Positions 34,048 through 46,453 are shown, counted from the stretch's first letter. The stretch is DNA of 64,000 nucleotides from Mesodorylaimus sp. YZB2_4 (GCA_030248295.1 JASANH010001726.1:558001-622000); one strand, 5' to 3'. Made by a program: numbers and translations. The notes: a model not told the origin generated them from the letters alone.

Positions 34048-35388
34048 TCATTCATCCACTGCTCCAGCGTGAGCTGTCTCAAGCTCATCGCCTTCACCGC
34101 CATCATCGCCACCGTATCTTCTTTCTTGCAAAGCTTGTACCAAGAAATTGAAGAACTGGTACTCATCGACCACGTATCTGTGATCATTCGGCTCTTTCCC
34201 ATTCACATCCAGGATGCCCGCTTGGCTGACGAGAAAGACGGGCGGTTCGCGCAGATTAGCTTCGTCTAGCTGCTTGCGTAAGGAATTGCGAACTCGATTT
34301 CCGATTCGATCTTTCTCGTTATCCCATTGCTTGGAATCGGAAACGCGGCCTATGCCCGCTATCAACAGACCATCCGTTTTGGTTCGCAGGAATGCAACAG
34401 GGGTGGGTGGATCGGTGACGTAAGCTTGTTTCGCCAATTCGATATCTCCAGGACGAATTTTGTTGCCAGCGACCAGGATCAGTAGAATGTCAAATGCATA
34501 AAAGCACCTACAAAAAATTCTTCGATAAGAGAGTGCAAATTTTTGCCGTCGTTCGCAGACCTATTAACGAAATACTTTTTGGAAAATTCTGGCTGCAGGT
34601 TGTTCTCATCCTGTGCATGTACTGTCCAATATGTTGCAGAATGTAGGTATGGTCAACGGACTGGCTACTGGCTGTACGGCCTTTGAAATCGATAGAGCAA
34701 TAATGTAAGAGCAACAGGTGATAGACGGAAGTTCAAACCCCCAGTACTCACCGCTCAAAGAAATAATCGGCGCTTGGTGTATCTTCTTCCCCATAATCAT
34801 CAGGTAAATACCAAAAGCGAATGTGACCAAACGTTGGATCAATGAATTGCGTCGCCACTTTCCCTTCATCCTCTGACGCGTTCGGAGCGGCTGCACTGCG
34901 GGGTTGTTGCAAGAGCACGTTGATCAGTGACTGTTTGCCAGTCCCTTGCCCACCGATAATGCCTATGTTCACCGCTTCCAAATCCAAACCTTGGTAAGCT
35001 GCCTCAGCGGCTTGGCGCATTTCATCTGAAACTTTACTCGAAAGTGCACAATGCCACGCAACCTACATTATGTGCCTCGAATCTTAGGAAATTGATACTT
35101 CTCTCAGAATGTAGGGTCTTATCGTTGGTTTGATGTTTCATCAGTTTTCTCAACCCGCTTGGAGCGTTTTGTTTTCTGCGCACTTCTATTTCTCATGTTT
35201 CAGACAGTCTGCCTAAATAGAAAACAGGCCTCACCTGGAACAGAGATTGGCTTGGATGGAGGAATGGACATCAATTCTGCTAAAGCAGCAAATGTGTTCG
35301 CATCGCCAACCAATTTTTGCACGAATTCGCTCGAATCGTCTTTTACGTTGTCCACAAAATCGACTGCTTTGGCGCTCGCGTTTCCCAT
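34048..35388 (-). CDS. IRG-like (interferon-inducible type) GTPase, atypical
   Basis: Exons on the minus strand: 35388-35235, 35025-34752 and 34507-34048; phases agree and give 295 aa. It starts MGNASAKAVDFVDNV, with Gly2 available for N-myristoylation as in several IRG proteins. The G domain starts at residue 70 or so: G1 GIIGGQGTGKQSLINVLL, G3 region FWYLPDDYGEED, FDILLILVAGNKIRPGDIELA, G4 AFLRTKTDG and PPVFLVSQAGI. The order and spacing match immunity-related GTPases (VTGETGSGKSSFIN, WDLPG, TKxD, FLISS). Atypical: the Ser/Thr after G-K is Gln, and DLPG reads YLPD, so both usual Mg-binding side chains are missing. The usual long helical C-terminal domain is short here; another frame beyond the stop encodes a hydrophobic helix (34090-33880) and may be joined by an unseen intron. 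Function in cell-autonomous immunity is only an inference. Confidence 0.75.
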
Positions 35389-37691
35389 TTTTCTACAAGG
35401 AGAAGATTCTATAAAGCATAGATTTGCTGTTTCAGTGCTGCCCACGTTTATAAATTGTAAAATAAGCGATGCTATCAGTTTATTTATAAATGGCTACAAT
35501 TTCTCCAAAAACTAGTCACTAAGTAACCATCGCAGATATGCGAACAGCCTTTGATTCTGCCACGCGACTGGCTGGCAGTCCATACAGTATCTATATTATT
35601 GTACGTATATTCCTGGAAATCAATAACAGTCACTCTGTTTTAAAGCCTTTTACTTCATACAGTACTTCAGAAACTCCTGGCCACATGCTACCACGGCATG
35701 AAGAAACAAGATCCTGGCGCCTCATAAAATGATTAAATTATCTTGTAGTTCGCTTGAAAGTAAAAATTCATAAATTTTCTTCCGCAGTTTGCTAAGCAAA
35801 TCTCGACTCCCGGAGGACTAATAATCAGCTGTTCCTGGAGATAACAAAATCTCTCTTTACCTACTGTACAAAGTGGGCAGGGCTGGGCTGTCAGGAATAA
35901 GTAACCTTTCCACGAGGACGCCCTAACTATGGGAATAGGCAGCTAACAAAATAGAAGCCGAGTGGAAAAAGCTAATGTCATGTTCATATAGCCTAGTCAA
36001 ACGACAGCTTGCGTCTCCATTTTCTTTCCTAACCAGGCTCGATTGGACGATTCCTGTGTGCGCTACAAGCGCATGGAAAGTACTAGAAGAAAACGAGCCT
36101 ACTCTCTTCGCCGAACATATTCGTTCGGGCCGCCAACAGGAGCTGATCAATATATTTTTTTCGCCCTTCTAGCAAACAGCAATTTTTTAGCTCTATTCTT
36201 CCTTGTCTGACGAATATCCGTAGGTCTACAAGAGAAAATCTATTCATTCGCTCGTACGCTGCCATGACCAATAGCACTCACGCCGATTGGTCAATGCGTC
36301 ATAAAATCCTTGCCAGTCTTCACTCAGTTATTCTTGGACCTTATGTCTCCAGACTACGTATAGTAGGCGCATGGATGGGAAAAGAAAATTGAACGGTTCG
36401 GCGATTTAATTCAAACTAGACGAGGTCTTGTCTGTTTCATGAATTCGAACTCCAAGAAGTCGGCTGGGGAATATAAACTAGCCGGCCTGTGTTCTCCCTT
36501 TACTACTCTCCAGTCGCCCAAAAAAAGGCGCCCGCATGATCGATAGAGTTTTTATGGCGAGGATGACTCATTGAATCCAGACTGGACTTGCACGACTTCG
36601 TGACACTGGGCATGTTCCAGAGAAGCCGCCATAAATTTCGCTTTGATTTTCTCAGATTGTTTATAAATCTTGAAGCCTTCGCTGGAACCAACCTGGCATA
36701 ACTAAGCTTTTCGGAGACTTTTAAACTAATTTTAAAAGATAAATGAAAGAATAAGACACATTTGACAAAAAATTTCTCAATTCATACTTTTAGACAGATC
36801 ACAGACTTGCATCTTACAGATTGCATACATACTTTGCCATTAGCAAAACACTTCAATGCCACCAGAAGAATGCGTTTAAAATATTTCTTGACAGATCATA
36901 AATTTTTGTATTCCAGTTTTGTTTAATACAGCACTTTTATTTTACTACTATCACTATCAAAAATGCTGCAGTAGTTCCAATAATAAATGAGGAACTACCT
37001 GCCAGAACATAAGCCTGAAATATTATTTTGCTTTACACTCGAACATATGCGCCAGACCTGTTCGAAATCCTAGTCCCTTCAATTGTATCCACCCTCACTT
37101 ATCCCCAGGTCAGCAGATCGTTTTGAATCTCTATGGCGGGTGATAAATTAGAATTCATGACAACTCTCCTGTGTCTACCGTACACCCCTGCTACCCCTTC
37201 AATTTACCCTAAATTCGACTGAGCTTTTTGTCCCAGCGATCTTTGAGATTGGCTTATAAAGTGCATCTATCGCTTATCTCATTACAGCAGACGCAAGATA
37301 AGGACGCACCTGAATACATCATACGTTCTAAGGGTGTTCTGCTGAAGGACGAGCTGGATAGCCAAATACGGATATGTAGAGATTCAAGCCGTCTGGAGGA
37401 GTTGGGCAAAAACAGATAACGTTTCCACTCCTGTAACGCCTCTTCTGGAACAGTACCATGCGGGTTAAATTACTTGGAGGCAAAAATGCAAGCGGGCTTC
37501 AATTTGATACCCTCTTGCCAACTCTATTGACTAAAGTTTCAAGCTGAAAGAGGGATCGTTGCTGTGCCAGAACTGCCACTATCTCCTGTGCATTAAATTT
37601 GCACTTTCGCGATGCGAGAATCACTGTTAAAACGCCCCTCGCATGAAAACTTTCATGCGGCATGTCAGAGGTTGGATCGTCGATGCTTTAC

Positions 37692-37725
37692 TCGTACATA
37701 CGTCGATGCTTCGACGTATGTACGA
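37692..37725. repeat. Perfect 15-bp hairpin with 4-base loop
   Basis: TCGTACATACGTCGA and its exact reverse complement are separated by TGCT. The spacing is too short for a transposon; the structure would extrude or fold in RNA. Confidence 0.85.
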
Positions 37726-37919
37726 ATAAAATCTTGTTTTTGAGACTGATTATAGTCAGTAAGCTCTTTGCATTTTTGCAACAAAGCCCAGCATGAAATA
37801 CAGACAATAATTGATGTATTTATTGTGTTTTTATGCATGTGACCCACTCTTTTGTTCTCGTTGTTTTACCACACGAGCTTCTTAAAATTCACAAAGCAAC
37901 TACAGGTTACACTAGCGTT

Positions 37920-37975
37920 ATGCTCATATTTCTCCTTTTATCTCTTTTATTTTTGCTCTTGGTAGCGTTCTGCAC
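37920..37975 (+). CDS. Candidate signal-peptide exon, orphan
   Basis: ATG followed by an extremely hydrophobic 18-codon stretch (MLIFLLLSLLFLLLVAFC) and a perfect donor GTAAGTAC. This looks like the first exon of a secreted protein, but the downstream acceptors I tested give early stops. Leu/Ile-rich chance sequence is possible. Confidence 0.3.
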
Positions 37976-38966
37976 GTAAGTACATCCTGCCTGAGAAATA
38001 TCCTGTGCACCGATGGTTTTTATCTTTTTTTGAGAAGAGCCCGATTCTGAAGTTATTGCCTCTAAAATAGTCTCCTTTGGCACTTTAATTGTGTCGGACG
38101 GAATTATTTACGATACTTGACTGACTAACTTAAGTGTTTTGCCTTGTGACTTGTTACATCCCATACTTGATCCTCCGACAAAATGCTGAACTTTTCCCGC
38201 GTGGCAAACATGTTTTATCCAGAAAGCGAGTCTCAGCAGCAACTCGATTAATTTGATATCTAAACGTGTTAAATCTAGCGATCAGTTTCGCACTTGATTT
38301 TTTCTCCCAAAACGGTTCAGTCGTGGCTCTTTGAAAAACTGTCTTGTCTATCGCTTGTCTTTTTGACGTGACCACTGCGATAGGCTTACTATACCTACTG
38401 TACATTAGTAATTGTAGAGTGGGTCTCCCCTCAAATGCAACACGTGAATTAAAAAAATTCTGTGCTTTTTGAACGTGTTTTTCGAGAAGCGTAGTTACAG
38501 TTCTACTTTATTTCTCATTTGAAAGATATTTTGTCGATTTGGATTCTACAAAAATGTGCGCGTCTGCTGGGTTGGGGTACCTATGCATTAGTTCAATCCT
38601 GCAAAAATGTGAAGTTATGTGCGCGCGGCAGTAGCCTCATTCGAGCATGCTTTGCAAATAAATGTACAGTAATTTTTCGTGACGTTTTTTGACTTCTGAA
38701 AAACTGACTTAAAAAATTCATGGCAAATTTCTGATGGGGCATCACAGAACTGTCTCATGTTACACAATACAGTATTTCGACATGCCGCTTAGATTTTGCA
38801 GCCTGTACTGCTTGCGTCACACATAACTTCTTTTCTTTATTCGCTCTATTTCCCTCCGCGTGATGGCACCATTCATGTATATCGTGAATGGTCAAAAACT
38901 ACATGTGCCAAGCTTTGTCTACCGCAGCTCGACTGATCACATGCATCACAAAACCAGCTAAATGTC

Positions 38967-39021
38967 ATGGCTTATTACATATTCGAAATGGTTCTGATTA
39001 TCCTGGTTATTCCACTTGAAG
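38967..39021 (+). pseudogene. Signal-peptide exon of small-protein family, copy 1
   Basis: A 55-base exon (ATG to GAAG, donor GTAATC) encoding MAYYIFEMVLIILVIPLEG. It has exactly the length, phase and 12 of 19 residues of exon 1 of the complete gene at 49535, and most identical residues use different third codon bases. The following sequence has an acceptor (CCCAG) and a start similar to exon 2, but a TGA appears after six codons. The rest may be lost, or displaced to 42628 by insertions. Confidence 0.6.
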
Positions 39022-39494
39022 GTAATCTTGGCAGATTGATCCCAGGTCCAACATTTCAGAAATGAGCAGGATACTTGTCAGGTCTCAGCTTGTTTTTTAA
39101 GGTGTCCAAAACCGAATTTGGAGACGCAGTCAGATTAGCTCATGCCAGTGTATCAACTGTTACATTAGCTGCTTCTGGTCTTTTTGAAGATCTTCTTGAA
39201 GGTTGATGAAGATGCGAGCGGACACGATTCTATCATCTGCTCAAAGGTCAACTTTCAGACTTATGTACGCTCTTAAAATGTGCTACCGGGTGCTCGGGGG
39301 AGGCCAGGGGAGACTCTTCCTCTATCCTCAAAACTTCTCTCTTGAGAAAGACTTTCGAGTGAAGCCTTCGAGCAAGATTGCTTTTCCTGAGGTCGCTTAG
39401 TAAAGAATGATAGCATTTTCACAATCATGTGCGTCATACTGACAATAAAATTCACCAAAAAAAGTGGTTTTTACGGGGTTTTAGTCAATTTAAA

Positions 39495-39595
39495 AAAATA
39501 TGGGTTTTTATGGGTTGGGTTTAGGTTCGGGCTCACGAGCGAATGGGCTGGGTTTGGGTTTGGGTTGATCTATGAACCCGTTTTCGGACCTGGAT
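39495..39595 (+). repeat. GGGTTT/GGGTTC short-period repeat
   Basis: TGGGTTTTTATGGGTTGGGT, then TTAGGTTCGGG, and later TGGGCTGGGTTTGGGTTTGG. Irregular period of 5-7; too degenerate and too local to be telomeric. Confidence 0.65.
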
Positions 39596-40898
39596 TAATG
39601 GAAGGTGCTGAGCATTATATGCATATCGTATTTCCAAGGCCAAATAAACACACAGCTGCGCGTTATTACTGTAGGTCCAGCATGTGCTGTAGGTACCCGA
39701 ACAGTGTCCTTGAAACATCTGTCTGCACCGTTACGGGTCAAGACTCTTGAAAGAGCTTTTACAACAAACTTATGAATTTAGGGCTCTAACAATTGTAAGA
39801 TCCTCATATATTTGCCCTACCACTAGCCTGTGTCGGACCTTCGACTGTGCCAGCAGGTGCGCAGTTACTTGCGTGCTCAACCGGAATGTTACATCCTGAA
39901 GTGCGCGTTTTGTGATGTTGTAAAGCATGGAAATGAGATCCCGACATATGTATATTATTAGTGACAGGGATACTTCCTAGAAATGTCACCTCTGGCAAAA
40001 AAGGAAAACTATTTTGCTCTTCATTCCGAATTGCAATCCTGTTCTGTATTGTACGGTTGGTAAAAATGCTCGATTTGGGTGCATATGTGTAAACTTAAAG
40101 TCTCTCGAATGCGTGTTGCGTAATTTGCAAATTGCGTGCGCCAGAAAGTATGCACACAAGTTTGCGTATTGCGTATTTTTTTTACAGGCGGCTTCTACCC
40201 CCAAAACTGTAACTATGCACCCTTGACAAAAATTCTGCGACCATAGCAGCTGCAAGGTCATTTTGATAATGATACATGAGATACATTTCGCTGCCGCTTA
40301 TGGCCAGCTTTAAACATCCAACTGGAAACATTCCTGTCAGCTTCGATTGTGGATTCATGGATTGGAAGTAGTCTCAGCTCCCGCCCGATCGATGCCTTAT
40401 TGCTATGAATAGTTCCAGCGCGGTACTTTTTGAAACGCGGTTTCAGCACTGGCGGAAGCTGGCATAGCTGCGAAGGCACAAGTTGATATTTAGCTATATA
40501 TTTCCCAAAAACCTAGCACAGACTTTGGCTTTGAGGCCGCAGACCGAAATGACTGACTGAGCTTCTTTGACATAAGCCTTCTAGTCTAGCTTTTAGAGGC
40601 TTGCAAAACATTGCCAAGACTTACAAGAAGCCTGCTAAGACTTTTTAATTTTCTTGCAAAGAATTCGGATGAGAACATTTACAAGAATATTTAAGAGTGG
40701 CAGGGTTTTTCAAATGTCTTACAAGAATGCTTGTCGGAATTCTTCGTGGCCCTTTTGGTTACAAAAGCAAGTCTTTTTCCAGGCATTCCGTATTATATAC
40801 CGCTCTGTGAAAACGCAATTCACTGGCTGCCTGATTGTGTGAAGAAACATAGACGCTTCCTATGGGCATTTTCCTCATGCAGTATGTAGGCTCGCTTT

Positions 40899-40911
40899 GG
40901 GGGGGGGGGGG
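40899..40911 (+). repeat. G13 homopolymer run
   Basis: Thirteen consecutive G in an otherwise unremarkable region. Confidence 0.9.
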
Positions 40912-42039
40912 CGGCCCATCTTCATTTAGCAACCTCAGAACTCCTAACAAGTGAATCACTTGGACTTGGAAAAATCTAATGATGTGGTTCACTCATTCGC
41001 CTACTAACATGACGGTCAGATTTTGTGTATAAAACGAGGACTTCCAAATAATAAGCCCCGTGGTAAAGCTAAATTTGGCGCGTTTACAGAGCTCATACTG
41101 TATATGTAATGTGGACCAGCCTGCCTTAGCCAAGGAGTTCCCGTGACATAGTAAAGTTACTTAGATACAATCGCACAGCAAACTTCGACCAGTAATGGGT
41201 GCCCATTACACGTACAGTAAGTACATATTTCCTGCGTTAAATTTTGTGGTCTGCTAAAATGTCTTAGGTCATCCTTTTTACTGTAACAAAAGATGAGACC
41301 TGTCTTAGGACGCGCCTAAATCTACGGATTAGGCATCTCTGGGACAGATATTGTGACACGTCCTGCATTGGTGTCTCAGCGTTGTCCCAAGTTGCTGTCC
41401 TAAACAGCGCCGATTTCGCACCCGTCCTAAAATTCGGGTCGCACTGTGAAACTGGCCCCTGCTGATTGTGAGTCTTCAGCTGTTGCAGTTATCTTACCTC
41501 TCCAGTAACCTACCAGCCCAGGTGCATAGACTTCTCTGTGGAAGCGTCGTTCTTTATTGAATATGCCATCCATCCGTGGCATAGCCATCCCTCTCTCTCC
41601 TCATTTGTTCATATCCAAACTTGGCTTTATTGGCGCACGATATTCTTGCCCAAACCTCTTACTGCTCGGTAAGGCGCCTTTTCTCGCAAGCCAGCGTTGC
41701 GATTGACGAGGAAAGAATTAAGACCATGCGGCAGACAGCTTGAGCAGGAATTGATGTTATAACGAATGAGATCTATTTTTGATTTTCAATGGGTGTGAGC
41801 TGTTATAGTTTTCCCAAAGCCATAAAAAACAGCTCTGCATATTTTTTGAGCCTGATAAAAATTCAGTTTCTTGAGCTGCACCTTAAATTTCACGTAATAC
41901 CAGGAAATTGTTAGCTGTAGTAAAACTTCTCTGTAAACAGGCAATCATAGAGAAGCTTTGGTGCCGATTATAAGCAAAATTTTTTATCCCATTAAAAAGC
42001 AAACTTAAAGCCAGAAAATTTACAATCCCTCGCAGGTTA

Positions 42040-42150
42040 AGGTCAGGCCAGGAAGTTTTCTTTGGTTCAGCCAAGGTCAGGAGCAGGTTAAAAAGTTTTT
42101 TGAAGGGTCGGTTCATTTCAGGGTCAGGTCAGACAGTGATAAACCCAGCT
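42040..42150 (+). repeat. GGTCA-rich repeat (family 4, copy 2)
   Basis: Shares with 28610-28850 the phrases GGTTCAGCCAAGGTCAGG, AAAAAGTTTTTTGAAGGGTC and GGGTCAGGTCAGACAGTGA, plus the border AAACC.. ..TCATTG. The common border shows that both are the end of one repeat family. Confidence 0.75.
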
Positions 42151-42627
42151 CATTGGAGCACTGGCATACACGCGACTACGTAGCAGTAGCCCAGCAGTGC
42201 GCAGCATGTTGGGCTACTTCTCCTTTGTCTGTGGCCGAGTAGTCCATCCATCCTAAGCCCTGGTTCCACTGTGCGCATGTGCTGGTCTAAAAGCTTTTAG
42301 TATGTGGTAACAAACTATTTTGGAAATTATATTTGATTTATGTAGCGGAGAGAGGATGAAAATTTACATACCGTGCGTTCATTTAATACGTAGATTTCCC
42401 TGCGAGACCTGCGCAGCTTACGTAACAAAAGTCGAGTTCTCACATAGCTCGACTCGAGATCTTCTATGCTAAAATTTGCTACAAACAAACTTTTCCTTAT
42501 CCCTTTTTAATCATCTCATCGTTAGATCTTTTTCTGGCTGTAAAGAATCCAGAAAAGATTTTTTGAGCTCCCAGGATTTATCAAGGCTGCGATTTAATGA
42601 ACAAAAAGTTTTACAGCATTTTTTTAG

Positions 42628-42887
42628 GCAGATACAACACACAAAACTGGCTTCAGAATCCTCAATTCGACCACACGTCAGAGCCCGCTGAGTCACAAAT
42701 CACGACTTTTCCGGCCATATGCAACTGCTCAGGAGGTCGCATCATTGCAGCATCTTATTTCACAGTTCTGTTTGCTATTCTCTACTCTGTCGGTTTGTCG
42801 GTGGTACTGACAATCCTAGAGGAAGTCGCTGTCTTCCTTTATGCCATGGCAGTAGCCTGTCATTATTGCCTGGTAAATATTCCATAA
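42628..42887 (+). pseudogene. Last exon of small-protein family, copy 2
   Basis: The acceptor ATTTTTTTAG is followed by 2+258 bases, the same phase as exon 3 of the complete gene at 49794. The encoded segment starts RYNTQNWLQN and contains CNCSGGRIIAASYFTVLFAI and ends HYCLVNIP, aligned throughout with FNSHRWLENG, RNCSGNAILATSYFVVLFAI and DYCLQNIPK. The differences include many third-base changes. No convincing exon 2 lies directly upstream, and exon 1 may be the one at 38967. It is labelled pseudogene because a full transcript is not visible; a gene split by insertions is the alternative. Confidence 0.6.
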
Positions 42888-43545
42888 GGACAGTATGTAG
42901 ATCAACAGACGGCTCTGGAGTAGCGTTCAGAAAAAAAGAGAGTTGTCGACCATGATTTTATTCTCTTTCTATGAACCTTGACCATCTTTCACGCTGTGGG
43001 TGGATGATGTGCTGCAGAATATTTGATTGGTATTATTGTGACGTCCTTCCGCACAAACCTGCATCTGCATCATTGTAAATGCGTCTTGGCTTTGTGGTGT
43101 GCTATTGTATGTGCTCACATGTAGCGGAGACGCGAAAGGTTTCAGTAATCCGCCTGCGCCTACCGTCCACTGGTCTTCACACGTGAATATTCACAGGGAC
43201 TAACTGGTCATGTGCGCGGTTTCACTGTTGCCTTCAATTTCACCAGCAGCTCCACTTATAGGAGTTGCTGTGAAAGGTTCATAATATAAGCCCGCTTGTT
43301 GACTGGAAAATTTTTTGAGCGTTGAAGTATTTTGATTGAGAAATACATTGAATCATTCTTCTTGGATTGAGAAGCTGGGGATGATGAGAAAAACTTCCTG
43401 CACTTATCTCTTCTCGAATGTCTTGGTTTGACCCTGGTGTCAAACATGTCCGGACAGCGATTCAACAGCATCTCTGTCTTCTCAGCACCTGCTGAAATGT
43501 TACTTGGGTGAGTTAGTGGATATTTGTCGTAATCGTACTGTATAC

Positions 43546-46453
43546 TGTAAATCACTTTAATTTCGCGGTACCGAATTTTCGCGGTTCTGGACTTTCGGAA
43601 AATTTCGCGGGTACTAATTTTCGCAGCTGGTCGTCCGTCACCAGTACTAGTCTTTGAAATGACGAATCGCCCCCTGATACTCCGGACTATGAGGGAACAT
43701 TCGATCTTTTCAAGGACGCAATATCAGCTCCCGTTGTGTGCCTTCTTTCCTGCACGTGGGAACTTCAACCATTCGATGCGTAAGGAGCCGCCTCTATAGG
43801 GTAGCGGTGAAAGTCGTCTGTCTCCCACTGTTTTCTTGGCAGAGCTGGAGACCGCCAGCCTGGGCTCAGCTCTAGCCGTCTGAGAACTTGGTGAAGTTGT
43901 CTCTGCGCCTTGCAGGCCTGGCTTTGGGTGACTCACCCTTAATCCATTCGGGGTCGATAAACGAGGAGAGGCCTTTTGGGGCTAGAGCCTCTCAAATCCA
44001 GTCTGCTCACGGGACGCGGGCTTGGTATGGTTAGCCCACGGGGTAACCGCCGACATCGCTGCGTAGAGATCAACATGCGCTCTTGCCTCCCGACTTGACA
44101 TGCCTCCCGAATTGACCCTGGTCGATGGCGAGATAGGGTCAACTAAAAAGCCCCCTGGCCCGCGGGTAATGGGCCAAAAATCGACCCTCCCCTGCAGCGA
44201 CCAGGACGGGTCAAAAAAAATTGGTGTGGAAAGAACTGTGAATGCAGTAGCCAGGCATTGAAAAATGAGTTTGCTTAATGGTACTCGGAAGAAATTCCGA
44301 AGAAGTTAAAACATTGCAAGCAACTGTCAAGAGTGGATCTCAGGTGGTCAGGGACCAAACCATCGCATGCTTAGTAGGTTTTGAAGGAGCTTGATGGCTT
44401 TCGGTCAGAAGTTTACGATTTCTAAAAAAATCTGTTATCAGACAACAAAAATGTCAGCCCAGCCACCCTACTCTAACCAAATTCAAGGCAAACGAGGCTG
44501 GCTGGGCTCCCTCGGCGGCACATGCCCGAGTGGGTTATACTTATGTAGACGTGATAAATCTACGTTTATGTTGCCTTTGGGGCGAGGCTCACAATCGTAT
44601 TCCCACACTCACCCACAACGCATGTCTCAGTGATGTACTTGGTGCATCGTGGACTCGTGGGGTCGACTCCCTGCGGGATTTTATACTGTTTTTCACCAAA
44701 GGCTAGTACCCACATGAATACACTTATTCGTATTTTGGAGTAAGTACCGAAGTTTGGAGTTTTAGAATACGATCCCCTTCTGTCACCTCGAACTTACTTG
44801 GGGAACAGGGAGGACTTGCTGCATGCAGTACGGTTGCATCTGCCGTGACAGCACGAGTACTGAATGTGTAGCACCACACCTCACGCCCCGCCACGCCTCA
44901 GTGACACTAGAACAGGAAGTTCAGCTTCTGTGTTGCCAGCATGCTAATAGCTTAGGCGTACAACCTTCAGCACTAGAACGACCATCGGCCCTTGTGTTGT
45001 CATCTCTCTATTGCCTGAATGAAGTGGCTGAGGGTCGGGGACGACCTGTTACACTTTTTATTACTGACGGTGTAGCAATTGCTTGATCACAATTTTTCTA
45101 CAAACGCCGCCGAGGGAGCCCAGCCAACCTCGTTTGCCTCGCATTTAGTTAGAGTAGGGTGGCTGGGCTAACCTTTTTGTTGTCTAGTAACAGATTTTTT
45201 TAAAAAATAATAGTACTTTTTCGCACCTACATTTGGGCTAGGCATTGAGAATAGATAGAAGATTTTTGTCGTCTAGTCCCTCCTGAGCTGACGCAAATTT
45301 CGTACAAAGAAGGTCGCCGCGTTATGCTCTGTCACTGTAGCCTACTGCGCATAAGCCTAGAATGGCTGGGCTAAACAGGCAACTAATGTGGCTGTTTTAG
45401 GCAGGGGGTTTTCAATTCTAAGCATTCCAATGCCGTTTGTGGCGGTGCCGTAATTAACATTACTGTTACGAATCAATACTAGTATTACCAATTAATGTTA
45501 CCTGGCAGTAATATTTTCTGGTGGCAAACGGCCTCAATCTCCGCAACAAATATTCTTTGCTACAGAGAATGTACAGAAGATCGCAGGTAGATTTTTCAAA
45601 AATTTAGGGCTTAGAAATCAAAACATTAAAAAGCAAGCCAACTAATCCACCAAACTAAAGCAAAAAATTCAACCAAACTAAACAGAACAGAACACTCGTC
45701 TCGGCCAGTAATTTTAACGAAGGGTAACTACGGCTAACAGAAACAGCACTTACGCGCCGCACGGCTAATAAAAATACACCGTCTGCTGGTGGTATGCGTT
45801 AAAATCCAATTTTCGAGCACAAAAAATTAATTAGCGCGAATCTTAAAATCCCACCCTCAAAAGAATAATTTCCGCTATGAGAGCTTTCAGAAAAACTAAC
45901 TCTTTTGTCCGTAGCTTCAGTGGTTATTGCTGTAGACGTGATTTCAGTACTTCGTCGTCGTCGTCTTCCGTCGTCCCCCCTGGAACAGCAAAACGTGCAT
46001 TTTGGATCTCGAGAATGGCTAAATCATTTCAAGCGAAATTTTGCACAGTCATTAGTCATGTTAAACATAGCTTATTCCCAAAATTTTGTGCATTTTTGTT
46101 GATTTGTTGTCGAGTTATGAACGATCAAAGTTGCCCGCTTAACATTGCGCGTCTGTGTGGCTGGTTGAGCAAAGACTGGTATCTTATGTGCTGTTCAAGA
46201 TGCTGGTCAGTACAGTACATCACTGAATTGACAATGTGACTAATGTACGCATTCTTTGATAAGATGGATTTAAGCGTTTATCGAAACTGATTGGTTTGGA
46301 GTTTAAGTTAAAGTTATGAGCAAGTGGTTAAAAACAAGGTAAAACCATGATCTTATGTTCTATCTGATAATCTACGTTTCTGAATATTTCGCGGAAGGAA
46401 ATTTTCGCGGTCCAGGCCATCCGCGAAAACCGCGAAATTAAAGTGATTTACAG
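43546..46453. mobile_element. 2.9-kb TIR transposon, non-autonomous
   Basis: The ends are CTGTAAATCACTTTAATTTC and its reverse complement, followed on both inner sides by TTTCGCGG-rich sequence. Direct TA flanks both ends (43544-43545 and 46454-46455). No long ORF resembling a transposase was found inside; the interior holds a nested element and a copy of the TGGGTGACTCACC module (about 43925). Family not assigned. Confidence 0.75.
44423..45202. mobile_element. 0.8-kb TIR element nested in the 2.9-kb element
   Basis: About 100-base inverted repeats with few mismatches: the left starts AAAAAATCTGTTATCAGACA and contains AGCCCAGCCACCCTACTCTA and GGCTGGGCTCCCTCGGCGGC; the right is the reverse complement. 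An 87-codon open frame inside (44823-45086) has no known motif. The high arm similarity compared with the outer element indicates a younger insertion. Confidence 0.75.

Larger units (their letters stand above)
35389..38966. other. Intergenic, no complete gene
   Basis: No gene is supported. Items: a perfect hairpin at 37692-37725 and a signal-peptide-like exon candidate at 37920-37975. The rest is AT-rich sequence with scattered TACTGTA/TACAGTA words. Confidence 0.5.
39022..42627. other. Repeat-rich spacer
   Basis: No gene seen. 39480-39600 is a GGGTTT/GGGTTC-rich stretch, 40899-40911 is a G13 run, and 42040-42150 is the second copy of the GGTCA repeat. These would be insertions if the 38967 and 42628 exons once formed one gene. 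Confidence 0.5.

Noticed and set aside
39495-39595. Telomere-like GGGTTT/GGGTTA array
   Set aside because: Only about 100 bases, irregular period with GGGTTC and GGGCTG variants, no terminal position; grouped with the other short-period repeats.
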